Numbered from the stretch's first letter, positions 36,304 to 45,321 are shown. The stretch is 62,675 nt of DNA from Levilactobacillus senmaizukei DSM 21775 = NBRC 103853 (GCF_001592085.1 NZ_BCWD01000013.1:1-62675); one strand, 5' to 3'. Notes: generated by a model not told the origin, from the letters alone. Numbers and translations are program-made.

Positions 36304-36330
36304 TTAGCGCTCGACATAAGTGAGTGCTAA
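36304..36330. promoter_or_regulatory. CIRCE element (HrcA operator)
   Basis: TTAGCGCTC-N9-GAGTGCTAA differs from the consensus TTAGCACTC-N9-GAGTGCTAA by one base. It lies just upstream of the hsp20 -35. Confidence 0.9.
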
Positions 36331-36446
36331 TTTTATTTAAAAAGCACCGTCATATCAACGCTAAGAAGGCATATCAAGTGTCTAAGTTTAAACTTTTACG
36401 ATCCATTTGGTCAAAAGGTCAAATATCTCTGCTAACTTTTACCCAA

Positions 36447-36479
36447 TAAAAAAGGCCTCGGCATCCCTGCCGAAGCCTC
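36447..36479 (-). terminator. Terminator of the 36496 gene
   Basis: GGCTTCGGCA and TGCCGAGGCC pair and are followed by a T-run on the minus strand. Confidence 0.85.
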
Positions 36480-36495
36480 GCCAATCACCACAGCT

Positions 36496-36858
36496 TTAGT
36501 AAGTCGTTTGGTCAACCTCGTGGTTAACAATCTTTTCACCCAGTGCATCGGCCAAGTCGTCCAAGGCTGCTTCACGGGTCTTGATGATATCCATATTGAA
36601 GATAATTGAATCAATATCGCCACCATCGAAGTCGAATTGTTCGAAGTAAACGTAAGGGTCATGGTCGTCATCGTTGTTTAAGAAATGCTTTGTCACAGCA
36701 TCAGATAAAGCGGTCGCCCAGGCTAAATCTGCCATCTTTGGTAAATCCTTCTTCGTCACATAACCCGGATCCAGAACCAACTTCGCTGCCTTTTCCACGT
36801 CTTCTTTTGGAATATCAACAGTTGGTGTATCTACTTTTTCCTTTGGTGTATCTGCCAT
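36496..36858 (-). CDS. Acidic cytoplasmic protein of unknown function
   Basis: 120 residues, no signal or membrane segment. It has a Pro/Lys/Glu-rich N-terminus (TPKEKVDTPTVDIPKEDVE), an acidic middle (NNDDDHDPY, DFDGGDIDS) and a helical end (ALDDLADALGEKI). Not recognised. The ATG at 36858 follows AAAGGAG. Its neighbour in the same direction is hsp20, but each has its own terminator. Confidence 0.6.
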   Translation of the reverse strand: MADTPKEKVDTPTVDIPKEDVEKAAKLVLDPGYVTKKDLPKMADLAWATALSDAVTKHFLNNDDDHDPYVYFEQFDFDGGDIDSIIFNMDIIKTREAALDDLADALGEKIVNHEVDQTTY

Positions 36859-37068
36859 AATCAAAATCTCCTTTGATGTTACTAATTTCAGTTTAGTCCT
36901 TTTTGGTCAAAACGTTAAATATCCCATTTCGAAATTAACTTTTTCCGCGTGTTCGGTTGCTAAGCGAACGTATAAAGGGTAAAATTTGCTTCAATTCACC
37001 CCCTGTGAAAAGGCGCTGAGACGCGCTATAATAGAGGGATAGAAACTTTATGAAATGAGGAATGATGT

Positions 37069-38430
37069 GTGAGCGGTCAGATAGTTGTGAATCTAATTAT
37101 TATTTTAATTACCTTCTTATTTGCAGCTTTCTTTGTTGCCTGCGAGTTTGCTTTAGTCCAGACGCGGCCTAGTGCCTTAGAAGAAAAAATCGAGGATCTA
37201 GACAAGCCGTCAGTGAAGCTTAATCGGGCCATGAAAATGGTTACCAATTTAAACGAATATTTATCAACGACTCAAGTGGGGGTTTCCCTCGCTGGGATCA
37301 TCCTTGGGTGGATCGGGGAAACTTTCTTCGTCGACATTCTGTTAGACGGACTAGCCCCTGCCCACCTCAATGGGGCCACGGCTCACACCATTAGTGTGAT
37401 CGTCGGGGTACTCTTATTGACTTACCTAGAAGTGGTCTTCACCGAAATTGTTCCTAAGAACATCTCGATTGATATGCCAATGAAGGTCTTAATGCTAGTG
37501 GTGACGCCTCTGCATTACTGCCACGTCCTCTTCTATCCGTTCGTTTGGTTACTCAACAGTAGTGCCTCCGGAGTCGTTAAGCTCATGGGCCTCAAGGTTG
37601 CAAACGAAAGTGATGAAGTTTTCTCTCAAGCTGAAATCCTAAACCTATCACGGAGTGCCGTGGAAGGCGGAGAATTGGAAAAGAACGACCTGGTTTACAT
37701 GCAACGGGCTTTCGAATTGAATGACAAGGTTGCCAAGGATATCATGATTGACCGGACGCAGCTAGAAGTTATCGATATTACCTCCACCGTTAAGGATGCC
37801 CTGAACGTTTATTTACAGGAACGCTTTAGCCGGCTCCCAGTGGTTGCCGATAACGACAAAGATAAGATTCTCGGATATGTCTACAACTATGACTTGATTC
37901 GACAGCAACAGGTGGATTCTTCCATCCGGGTCGACAAGTTAATTCGGGATATCTCAACGACGCCGGAAACGACGCCAATTACCCAGGTCCTTTCACAAAT
38001 GATTAAGAAGCGAACACCAATCGTTGTCGTTGTCGACGAATATGGTGGGACCTCTGGGATTATTACGGATAAGGATATCTACGAAGAGCTGTTCGGAACA
38101 GTTCGCGACGAAATCGACGATGCCAATGATCAGTACATATTCAAACAGCCTAACGGCACTTACCAAGTTAATGGTAAGATGACGACTTACGACTTTGAAC
38201 GGTACTTCAACACGGACATCAAGGGGTTTGAATCCACCGAAACGGTGACGATGGCTGGGTTTATCATTGATAACTACCCTAACATCAAGGTCAACGACGT
38301 GATTCACCTGGAAAACTTTGACTTAAAGGTCCTCGACTACGAGAACTCCTTTATCAATTGGTTAGAGGTTACGGTTAATCCACCACAGAAGCGGATTGAA
38401 ATGACCGATCCAGAAAAGAACGATGACTAA
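37069..38430 (+). CDS. CNNM/CBS-domain transporter-like protein (HlyC/CorC family)
   Basis: 453 residues: a DUF21/CNNM membrane domain with four segments (about 1-185, including CEFALVQTRPSALEEK and TQVGVSLAGIILGWIGE), a CBS pair (about 205-330, with MIDRTQLEVID and VVVVDEYGGTSGIIT), and the C-terminal CorC/HlyC domain (about 345-430). Relatives mediate Mg2+ or Co2+ homeostasis. The GTG start at 37069 follows TGAGG. A -10 TATAAT lies at 37026-37031. Single-gene unit with its own terminator. Confidence 0.9.
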   Translation: MSGQIVVNLIIILITFLFAAFFVACEFALVQTRPSALEEKIEDLDKPSVKLNRAMKMVTNLNEYLSTTQVGVSLAGIILGWIGETFFVDILLDGLAPAHLNGATAHTISVIVGVLLLTYLEVVFTEIVPKNISIDMPMKVLMLVVTPLHYCHVLFYPFVWLLNSSASGVVKLMGLKVANESDEVFSQAEILNLSRSAVEGGELEKNDLVYMQRAFELNDKVAKDIMIDRTQLEVIDITSTVKDALNVYLQERFSRLPVVADNDKDKILGYVYNYDLIRQQQVDSSIRVDKLIRDISTTPETTPITQVLSQMIKKRTPIVVVVDEYGGTSGIITDKDIYEELFGTVRDEIDDANDQYIFKQPNGTYQVNGKMTTYDFERYFNTDIKGFESTETVTMAGFIIDNYPNIKVNDVIHLENFDLKVLDYENSFINWLEVTVNPPQKRIEMTDPEKNDD

Positions 38431-38431
38431 T

Positions 38432-38464
38432 AAAACGGTCTGGCAAGATGCCAGACCGTTTTAT
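38432..38464. terminator. Terminator of the CNNM gene
   Basis: AAAACGGTCTGGCA and TGCCAGACCGTTTT pair. Confidence 0.9.
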
Positions 38465-38918
38465 TAGTATCTGTAAGACCCAACAGTGAATGAAGACCAT
38501 TGAGCCGCTGACTCATCAAGTAGGATTGTGGAGTGCGGCTGTCGGTCCGCTCTCTGACGCTAATCTACCATGTCCAATGACTATTTAGGCAAATGAACCC
38601 TGAGCTAGTTATGTTAGCTTACAAGTTATCCTTGAAATAGAAAAACCACTGATTAACCATTCCCCATCACTATACCTACTAGACACCGTTTTCTCCGTGA
38701 CGTTGTCTCAAGTGTCCCTTAAAATTAGTTGATGAACGACTGAAGCTCCCAATCAAAGTGTCTGGCAACCCAGGCTCTTTGATTGGGGGCTTTTTATCCG
38801 GTCGAACCGGCGTTCAAACGCCATAGATTTCGTTTGAAACTGATAACCAAGCCAGCCTCAAACCAGACTCATTCGATTATCAGTCTTAATGCATCCACCT
38901 TTGGTCCCGCTCTCTGAC
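38465..38918. other. Gene-free gap containing a plus-strand terminator
   Basis: No supportable gene. It holds a strong plus-strand terminator (38743-38795) that belongs to no visible gene; a short unrecognised transcript may end there. The sequence CCGCTCTCTGAC occurs twice, near 38548 and 38906. Confidence 0.35.
38743..38795 (+). terminator. Orphan plus-strand terminator
   Basis: CCCAATCAAAG and CTTTGATTGGG pair perfectly, extended by AAGC/GCTT, with five T on the plus strand. The preceding plus-strand gene already has its own terminator 280 bases upstream. Confidence 0.7.
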
Positions 38919-40352
38919 TTATTTCGCCTCTGACTTGGGAAGCCTCAGCGCTAATAAAAACCCAACCAGTGCCAGAATAAATGTGAAGTAAAATCCATAA
39001 TGGGTCCCATGAACAAAGGCCATCGCACCATGCAAGCCAGAGTTATTGGCAGCGAGTTGCCCGATGCCCAATAAACTCGTGGCAATTGCCGTCGCAATCG
39101 CTCCGACAATCTGTTGTAAGGTATTCATGATGGCACTGCCATCGGCCGCAATCGGGCCCGTTAAGGCATTTAACCCATGAGTCTGTGACGGCGACATGGC
39201 CAGTGGCGCCCCAATCATTAAGATGATGTGGGCCATAATGACATACCCAATGACACTGTGAGCCGACGTCAACGCCAGCATCAGTGCCCCAACCATCGAG
39301 ATAATAAAGCCCAAGCGAGCCGGTCCCTGGGCTCCTACCCGGTCATACAACCGACCAGAGATTGCCGATACCACCGCGTTCATGACACCACCAGGAAACA
39401 TGATAATCCCCGTCAGGGCGACCGGAATCAACAATCCCCGCTGGATATACATGGGCAGTAGATACATCGCTGAAAGAATAATACCGAAGTTAATCATGAC
39501 TAGGCTAGCCCCGATGCGAAAGCCCGGAATAGCGAAGGCCCGTAAATTTAAAATAGGCTTCGGCATCGTTAACTGACGATGCGTATACCAGGCTAGAATC
39601 AAGATACCCACGATTAAACTGCCAATCACGGGCAATGACCCCCAGCCATGGTCACTGGCTAAGCTGACACCTAAGACCAAGCTTCCGAACCCTAGGGTTG
39701 AAAGGATAATGGACAGAAAATCAACCTTGGGCCGGGTCACGGGCGCAATGTTTGCCAATGAGGTCACGGCAAAAATAAAGGCAATCACCAAGAACGGCAC
39801 GAATAACCAGAAGATCCAGCGCCAGGAAGCAATCCCTAACACTAGGCCGGCCAAGGTTGGCCCGACGGCTGGAGCAAACATGATCACTAGGCCCACCATC
39901 CCCATGGCAGCACCAAGTTTATACGGCGGGAAGATTTGCATCGCCACCGTAAACATTAGCGGCAGAATTAGCCCGGTGGCAATCCCTTGGATCATCCGCC
40001 CCAAAAGGAGAACACCAAATCCCGGGGCCGAGGCCGAAATGACGGCCCCGATGGCAAAATCAACCAGGGCAAATAGAATCACTTGTCGCGTGGTGAACCA
40101 CTTGGTAATAATACTGGATAATGGCAGAACAACACCCACCATTAACATATAACCCGTGACCAACCATTGAATAGTCGCGGTCGAAACGTTTAATCGCGTC
40201 ATTAGTTGTGGTAGGGCGATATTCAAAGAGGTCTCGGAAAACATTCCGACGAATCCCCCGATCAGCATCCCCATCATAGCCAGTAACGGATGCGCAACTG
40301 GCACCCGGGCCCGTTTAACAACTTCAGGCCGACTATTTTGTACTGAATCCAT
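38919..40352 (-). CDS. DHA2-family MFS multidrug exporter
   Basis: About 477 residues with 14 membrane segments. Motifs include ETSLNIALPQLMTRL and MVGLVIMFAPAVGPTLAGL. I favour the ATG at 40352 because AAAGAGAG lies about ten bases upstream; ATG 40373 and GTG 40382 in the same frame lack a site. It is similar in plan to 14344-15750. No adjacent regulator; substrate unknown. Confidence 0.87.
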   Translation of the reverse strand: MDSVQNSRPEVVKRARVPVAHPLLAMMGMLIGGFVGMFSETSLNIALPQLMTRLNVSTATIQWLVTGYMLMVGVVLPLSSIITKWFTTRQVILFALVDFAIGAVISASAPGFGVLLLGRMIQGIATGLILPLMFTVAMQIFPPYKLGAAMGMVGLVIMFAPAVGPTLAGLVLGIASWRWIFWLFVPFLVIAFIFAVTSLANIAPVTRPKVDFLSIILSTLGFGSLVLGVSLASDHGWGSLPVIGSLIVGILILAWYTHRQLTMPKPILNLRAFAIPGFRIGASLVMINFGIILSAMYLLPMYIQRGLLIPVALTGIIMFPGGVMNAVVSAISGRLYDRVGAQGPARLGFIISMVGALMLALTSAHSVIGYVIMAHIILMIGAPLAMSPSQTHGLNALTGPIAADGSAIMNTLQQIVGAIATAIATSLLGIGQLAANNSGLHGAMAFVHGTHYGFYFTFILALVGFLLALRLPKSEAK

Positions 40353-40459
40353 GACTTTCACACTCTCTTTCATAGCAATCACAATAGATTACTGTAGCAG
40401 AGATTATTTCTTTTCGTAAGGATTTCACCCAAATTTTCATGAAAACAGCTGGTATTTAG

Positions 40460-41974
40460 TTACTTCGGTTGTAGCCGTTCGATCTGGTCGCGAAGTTCCT
40501 GAAGCCGCTTCGTATCCAGCTTCGGCGCCATCATCAACTGGTCATACTCGAATTTTAGCCGTGGTAAGTCGGAAGCGGGCTCACCCACCGCTGTTCGGTC
40601 GGGATCAATCAATTGGCGATCCTGTATGACCAGCGTTCGTGTGGCTACTCGGTCGCGAAAAGTCTGATCGTGAGCCACGAATAGGACCGTGCCCGGATAG
40701 CCGATCAAGAAGTCTTCTAAGGCCCGCAGCGCTGGTAGATCCAGGTAATTCGTCGGTTCATCGAGAATCAGCAGGTTGCTGGCACTAACTAAAATAGTCA
40801 TGAGTTGCAGCTTAACCTGCTCACCCCCACTTAAATCACCCACCAGTCGATCATAGAAGATGGCACTCAAGCCGAAGGCCCCCATGATCTGTCGTGTCCG
40901 GTTGGTATCCAACGTGGTCGCGGCCGCAATGGTCGCCCAAACCGTCCGATCCAATGGCAACTGGGTCATGTCTTGATGGAAATAGCCGACCCGTGCGCTA
41001 GGAGCCAAACGAGTGCCCGGCACCCCTGCTAGAATCTGATCAATCAGGGTTGATTTTCCACTCCCATTCGGTCCACTGATGGCTACCCGTTCCTGCGGTT
41101 TAATCCGAAAGCTAACGTGGTGTAACAGGTCATGGTGATCCCGCTTCAAATGTAGATCGCTAACCGTGACCAACTGCTTCCCAACGACCGTTGGCAGGTC
41201 GGTCGCCAACAACTTTAGTGCAGCCACCTCATGCGGCTTCTCTGTGGTCATTTCCCGGTTAGCGCGGTCTTTTAATGCTCGCGCGCTTCGCTCCATCTTT
41301 CCGGCGTTATCCTCTCGTAACGACTTCGAATTGGCCCGTTCCTGGGCGCTCATTCGCCGACTCCCCTTACGAATCCGAGCGGCCTTCTCATGACGAGCCT
41401 GAATGGCTTGTTGGACCTCCCGTTTCTCCCGTTGTTCGTGCTGGTACGCCTGCAACCGATTCTGCCGGTGCTCGGTCTGCTGCTGTTCGAAGGCCGCAAA
41501 GCCCGCGTTATACTGGTGAAACTCACCTTCACGTAACGACCAAATACCCGTTGCAACGGCGGTCAATAATTCCCGGTCATGCGAAATAACCAGCAATAAT
41601 CCCCGATACCCCAACAATTGATGAACTAACCACGTTTGGTGGTCATCATCCAGGTTCGCGGAGGGTTCATCCAAGATGAGCACAGCCGGCCGCTGAGCCA
41701 GTGCCCGTCGAATTCGATCCAACATGCTCTGACCCCCCGAACGATCCCCAGTTGGCGCGATCTGCGGCACCAACGTCACGGTCTGATCGACATGTCGTTC
41801 ACCCGTAAAGTCGGTCCCCTGACCAGCGATGAGTCGGGCCAGCGTCGTCTTACCGCCACCATTGGCGCCGACAATCCCGATTCGATCCCCTGTCTGGGCG
41901 GTCAAATGGGGGGCCGTGAAAAGTGGTTCACCAGCCACTATTTTTGTGATATTTGTTAAAGTTATTTGTGTCAA
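40460..41974 (-). CDS. ABC-F ATPase (Vga/Lsa/Msr-like, ribosome protection type)
   Basis: 504 residues with two nucleotide-binding domains and no membrane segments. Walker A is GANGGGKTT and GPNGSGKST; signatures are SGGQ and LSGGEQ; Walker B is LILDEPSANLD and LILDEPTNYLD. The linker between the domains (about 170-260) is long and basic, as in antibiotic-resistance ABC-F proteins that remove drugs from the ribosome. The start is TTG at 41974, eight bases after AGGGAG. A 240-base leader with an intrinsic terminator and tiny reading frames precedes it, suggesting drug-induced attenuation. The drug class cannot be told from sequence. Confidence 0.9.
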   Translation of the reverse strand: MTQITLTNITKIVAGEPLFTAPHLTAQTGDRIGIVGANGGGKTTLARLIAGQGTDFTGERHVDQTVTLVPQIAPTGDRSGGQSMLDRIRRALAQRPAVLILDEPSANLDDDHQTWLVHQLLGYRGLLLVISHDRELLTAVATGIWSLREGEFHQYNAGFAAFEQQQTEHRQNRLQAYQHEQREKREVQQAIQARHEKAARIRKGSRRMSAQERANSKSLREDNAGKMERSARALKDRANREMTTEKPHEVAALKLLATDLPTVVGKQLVTVSDLHLKRDHHDLLHHVSFRIKPQERVAISGPNGSGKSTLIDQILAGVPGTRLAPSARVGYFHQDMTQLPLDRTVWATIAAATTLDTNRTRQIMGAFGLSAIFYDRLVGDLSGGEQVKLQLMTILVSASNLLILDEPTNYLDLPALRALEDFLIGYPGTVLFVAHDQTFRDRVATRTLVIQDRQLIDPDRTAVGEPASDLPRLKFEYDQLMMAPKLDTKRLQELRDQIERLQPK

Positions 41975-42035
41975 AAAATCGTCTCCCTCTTTAATAGCCG
42001 GGATTGCTGGTGATCATTGTCCACTTCGATGACAC

Positions 42036-42077
42036 AAAAAAAGTGGTCACATTTCCCATCTGGAAATGGCGCCCACT
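42036..42077 (-). terminator. Attenuator-like terminator in the ABC-F leader
   Basis: On the minus strand, CATTTCC/GGAAATG and GTGG/CCAC form a long stem followed by seven T, about 60 bases before the ABC-F start codon and after its promoter. A terminator in this position would block expression unless it is opened. Confidence 0.7.
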
Positions 42078-42092
42078 GAATGCCTTAGCAGT

Positions 42093-42110
42093 TCAGACGC
42101 GCGTCCCCAT
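42093..42110 (-). CDS. Candidate leader peptide MGTRV
   Basis: A five-codon frame (ATG GGG ACG CGC GTC TGA) follows AAAGGGG by four bases, within the ABC-F leader and directly upstream of the competing stems. Such minimal leader peptides control several macrolide/lincosamide resistance genes by ribosome stalling. It is in frame with a longer candidate starting upstream without a ribosome site. A three-codon MRN frame lies further upstream after a weaker site. Confidence 0.4.
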   Translation of the reverse strand: MGTRV

Positions 42111-42222
42111 CAATCCCCTTTGCAGGCCCACTCCACCCCTCATATGGGTGAAGCTGACTAACATTGGTTGATTGATTAGTTACGCATCGGCTGAATACCT
42201 CGTTCTTTCTTAAAGTACCCAC

Positions 42223-42251
42223 AGGATAGCATATCCGCCAAATCTTGACAA
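42223..42251 (-). promoter_or_regulatory. Promoter of the ABC-F gene
   Basis: TTGTCA (42251-42246), 17-base spacer, TATCCT (42228-42223) on the minus strand; the leader is therefore about 240 bases. Confidence 0.55.
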
Positions 42252-42358
42252 GCGACCGGACAATTTCGATCGTTTGGATTACCTTCTTACCAGCAATTTT
42301 AACTAAATCCGTGTACACTAAATAGAGATTAACTGGCACAGAAAATGGAGGAATCCCT

Positions 42359-42832
42359 ATGCAACCCTTACGAATCCTATTTATTTCTATCGAAGGTAAC
42401 ACCCGCAATTTTGTTAAGAATCTCACGACCTATGCCGCCAAGCAACATACGGCGGATGCCAGCCAACCAACGATTGTGGCCACGGAGATTAGTGAGGCCA
42501 GTGACTTTAACCCCGAAACGACCCCGTATTTCTGTTTCGTACCCACCTACCTCGACGGGGGCAATGGTGTCGACAACGGCGTTAAGGAACTCATGACCAA
42601 CGTCTTGGGTGAATATATCGAATACGGTGATAACGCCAGCCAACTCATCGGTGTCGTGGGTAGCGGGAACCGGAACTTTAACGAACAATATTGCCTAACC
42701 GCCAAGCGTTATGCTAAAAAATTTAACGCCCCTTTCGTTGCCAACTACGAACTCCGTGGGGTTCCACGCGATGAATCCCGGGTCTACGATGCCCTGGTTG
42801 CTCGGCAAAAGGCGGTGATGTCTCATGACTAA
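42359..42832 (+). CDS. nrdI: NrdI-family flavodoxin-like protein
   Basis: 157 residues. NrdI is an FMN protein that supplies oxidant to assemble the manganese cofactor of class Ib ribonucleotide reductase. Motifs: the phosphate loop SIEGNTRNF, PTYLDGGNGVDNG and GVVGSGNRNFNEQYC. SD GGAGGAAT precedes the ATG. No nrdE, nrdF or nrdH is nearby; instead it overlaps a nitroreductase gene by eight bases. It may be a stand-alone copy. Confidence 0.88.
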   Translation: MQPLRILFISIEGNTRNFVKNLTTYAAKQHTADASQPTIVATEISEASDFNPETTPYFCFVPTYLDGGNGVDNGVKELMTNVLGEYIEYGDNASQLIGVVGSGNRNFNEQYCLTAKRYAKKFNAPFVANYELRGVPRDESRVYDALVARQKAVMSHD

Positions 42833-43574
42833 CCCCACCTTGGAGACGTTAATGGCCCACCGTAGCGTGCGTCATTTCACCACCACCAAGTTGACCGAAG
42901 CGGAGGTCACCACCCTGGTCAGTGCAGCTCAACATGCCCCTACCAGTACCTTTTCGCAGCAGGCTAGCATCATTAGTGTGACCGACCCGACCAAGCTGGC
43001 CGTTCTCGCCGAGGTCACCGGTCATCCCTGGTTGCAACAAGCTGGCCACTACTTCATGATGGTCGCCGACCAATTCCGGAACGAACAGTTGACGCCAAAC
43101 GATCCCACCACAACGACTAACCTCCACAGTACCGACAAACTTTTGGCAAGTATCTTTGATGCGACCATCATGACGGAGGCCATGGTCACCGCTGGCGAGA
43201 GCTTGGGCTTAGGGAGTACCATCATGGGTAGTATTTTAAATGATGTTCCCCGGCTGATTGACCTGTTCGACCTACCCCAGCTAACCTTCCCATTGCTGGG
43301 CTTAGCCATTGGTCATCCGGCTAATCAACCCGACCAGAAACCACGGTTGCCACAAGGCCTGATGCATTTCGAAAATACCTATCAACGGCTCAATCCGGTC
43401 GATGACCATCTCACGGCTTACGACCAACTCATCACGGACTACTACCATAAACGCGACTCGCATCAACGAGACGAAACCTTCTCTCATCACATTATGACGG
43501 AGATGAGTCGTGATCCCCAGCAACGAGCCGGCATCCTCACTGCCCTACATCAACAAGGTTTTTCAACCAATTAA
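42825..43574 (+). CDS. NfsA/FRP-type flavin oxidoreductase (nitroreductase family)
   Basis: 249 residues. FMN-binding features are the start LMAHRSVRHFTTTKL, AAQHAPTSTFSQQ and the later GLGSTIMGSI with GLAIGHPANQP, typical of NADPH-dependent NfsA/FRP flavin reductases. Its ATG lies inside the last codons of nrdI (ATGACTAA), so the two are translationally coupled. It could reduce the NrdI flavin, but that is inference. Confidence 0.88.
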   Translation: MTNPTLETLMAHRSVRHFTTTKLTEAEVTTLVSAAQHAPTSTFSQQASIISVTDPTKLAVLAEVTGHPWLQQAGHYFMMVADQFRNEQLTPNDPTTTTNLHSTDKLLASIFDATIMTEAMVTAGESLGLGSTIMGSILNDVPRLIDLFDLPQLTFPLLGLAIGHPANQPDQKPRLPQGLMHFENTYQRLNPVDDHLTAYDQLITDYYHKRDSHQRDETFSHHIMTEMSRDPQQRAGILTALHQQGFSTN

Positions 43575-43578
43575 ACCT

Positions 43579-43618
43579 AAAGCAGGCGTAACGACAGATG
43601 TCGTTACGCCTGCTTTTT
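43579..43618. terminator. Terminator of the nrdI operon
   Basis: AAAGCAGGCGTAACGACA and TGTCGTTACGCCTGCTTT pair. Confidence 0.9.
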
Positions 43619-43688
43619 AACCGCTTATATGGTGACGTCAAGTAGCTCACAACGTTAATGCTCTCGGGCTAGCTGCCTGCGCCACCAG

Positions 43689-44855
43689 CTATTCCTTTAA
43701 CTTCAACAAGTCGCGATGGTTCCGGAACATGACGGCTCCTAAGACTAGCAGCATAATCACCGTCACCGACCAGAACAGGGATTGGTAGCTCCCATATTCG
43801 ATCAATAGGCCCCCATATAAGGGTCCAATGGCCCGACCAAATGAGATGGCCATATTATAAATCCCTTGATATTTGCCCTTATCATTCTCACCCGCTAGAT
43901 TATCAATCCAGGCGGGAATCCCTGGGAATCCCGTCATTTCACCCAATGTCAGGATAACCATCGTGAAGACAAACGTGGCGTAACTCTTCGCAAAGACCAA
44001 GAGTAAGAAGGACAGGATGAAGACGACCGTCCCGGTCCAAATCTGCGAGCTCAACTTAAAGTTAGCCCCAATCCGATTCGCTAACGGTTGACCGAAAACA
44101 ATCAGGATCCCATTCAACGTCCAGAGAAGACTGTACTTTTCAAAGGAAATTCCCAAGTTGGTCATGTGAACCGAAATCACACTTTCCCACAGGGAGTAGC
44201 TCAAATACAGACAGAAGACTAAGAAACTAATCAGCCAGATCAGCTTTATTTGAACTGGTTTAACGGTCTTTTGGTCACGACTGTAGGTCTTCTTCTCGAT
44301 GGGTACTCGAAAGTCCAACACGAAGATAATCAGCTGAGCCGCGTAGCAGAAGCTAGCGACGATGAAGACCAGGGTTACCCCATGATCCATCAGATAACCC
44401 ACCATCAAAGTTCCCAGCACGACCCCTAGGTTCATCCCGATATAGAGGTAATTGAAGACTCGCCGGCTATTCACACTCTTCACGTTCGCCGCAAAGGAGT
44501 TCACCACTGTCATCACAATTCCATCGCCTAGCCCAATGAATAAAAGCATGAAACCAAAAATCGGCCAGCCGTGAAAGAAGATTAGCCCCACCATGGGAAT
44601 TAACGAGCACAGCGTCCCGATCACACCACTCTTAAAGGGCGACCAGTGATCGAATAACCAGCCACCCAGCCAGTTTCCTAGAATCATGCATAGTGACATG
44701 CCCAGCAACGCCACCCCGGCCAACGCCAGGGTTTGATGGAGTTGATTATGCATATAAACGGTCGTCAACGGCCACATACATGCGGCCGCAGCGTTTAAGA
44801 GTAATGTTGCGGTGACAACCCCCGCCATACTCACTTCTTTTTTCTTCTTCCACAT
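43689..44855 (-). CDS. MFS exporter, 12-segment (DHA1-like)
   Basis: 388 residues with 12 predicted membrane segments. The motif-A-like loop GNWLGGWLFDHW and the segment-5 stretch SVNSRRVFNYLYIGMNLG suggest a drug-H+ antiporter similar to YfmO/MdtG. SD GAGGGA precedes the ATG. No regulator adjoins. Substrate unknown. Confidence 0.82.
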   Translation of the reverse strand: MWKKKKEVSMAGVVTATLLLNAAAACMWPLTTVYMHNQLHQTLALAGVALLGMSLCMILGNWLGGWLFDHWSPFKSGVIGTLCSLIPMVGLIFFHGWPIFGFMLLFIGLGDGIVMTVVNSFAANVKSVNSRRVFNYLYIGMNLGVVLGTLMVGYLMDHGVTLVFIVASFCYAAQLIIFVLDFRVPIEKKTYSRDQKTVKPVQIKLIWLISFLVFCLYLSYSLWESVISVHMTNLGISFEKYSLLWTLNGILIVFGQPLANRIGANFKLSSQIWTGTVVFILSFLLLVFAKSYATFVFTMVILTLGEMTGFPGIPAWIDNLAGENDKGKYQGIYNMAISFGRAIGPLYGGLLIEYGSYQSLFWSVTVIMLLVLGAVMFRNHRDLLKLKE

Positions 44856-45004
44856 GGTTCGTCCCTCACTTATTTTTTATTTCTGCTATATATTGTCGCA
44901 TATTTACTAATATTCCGAAACTCTTACCCACGATAAACCCGATTAAACCGCTGCTTTATGAGCAAGTTGCTCATTTTTACGGTAAATTTCAAAAAACTTT
45001 GGGT

Positions 45005-45024
45005 AACTTGATCTGAGTCAAGTT
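45005..45024. promoter_or_regulatory. Metal-regulon operator, copy 1
   Basis: AACTTGA-N6-TCAAGTT has perfect seven-base arms. Its right arm overlaps the -35 region of a promoter whose -10 is TATACT. An almost identical palindrome (49542-49560) lies at the same position before the P1B ATPase gene. Confidence 0.75.
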
Positions 45025-45093
45025 CTTTTCTCGCGGTCGACCGTATACTAATTTATGTAATCAAGACAAGCGAAACCTAAGGAGGTTTTCAAT

Positions 45094-45321
45094 ATGAGTA
45101 AAGTAACCATGAAATTAGACGACCTGACCTGCCCATCTTGCATGACTAAAATCGAGGGCGCTCTTAGTAAGAAAGACGGCGTGAAAAACGTGAAAGTCCT
45201 CTTCAACGCCAGCAAGGTTAAGGCTGAATTCGATGACAGTGCTATCTCTGCCGACGACCTAGAAGCCACCGTAACTGACCTAGGCTATGCCGTTCAAAGT
45301 TCAAAAGTTAAAGCTCTTTAA
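45094..45321 (+). CDS. Heavy-metal-associated (HMA) domain chaperone, CopZ-like
   Basis: 75 residues forming a single ferredoxin-like HMA domain. The metal-binding loop is LTCPSC with Cys13 and Cys16. CopZ-type proteins carry Cu(I) or a related soft metal to P1B ATPases. SD AAGGAGG. It is the first gene of an operon with a Dps-like protein. The P1B ATPase at 49649 has no HMA domain of its own and shares its operator, so they may be partners. Confidence 0.9.
   Translation: MSKVTMKLDDLTCPSCMTKIEGALSKKDGVKNVKVLFNASKVKAEFDDSAISADDLEATVTDLGYAVQSSKVKAL

Noticed and set aside
42174-42230. 18-codon frame (starting MLSCGYFKKERG) as the ABC-F leader peptide
   Set aside because: Its start codon overlaps the -10 of the best promoter, so it would not be within the transcript. 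The downstream five-codon frame is better placed.
42310-42335. NrdR box upstream of nrdI
   Set aside because: The best alignment matches about 12 of 16 positions and only one box is present where two are usual.
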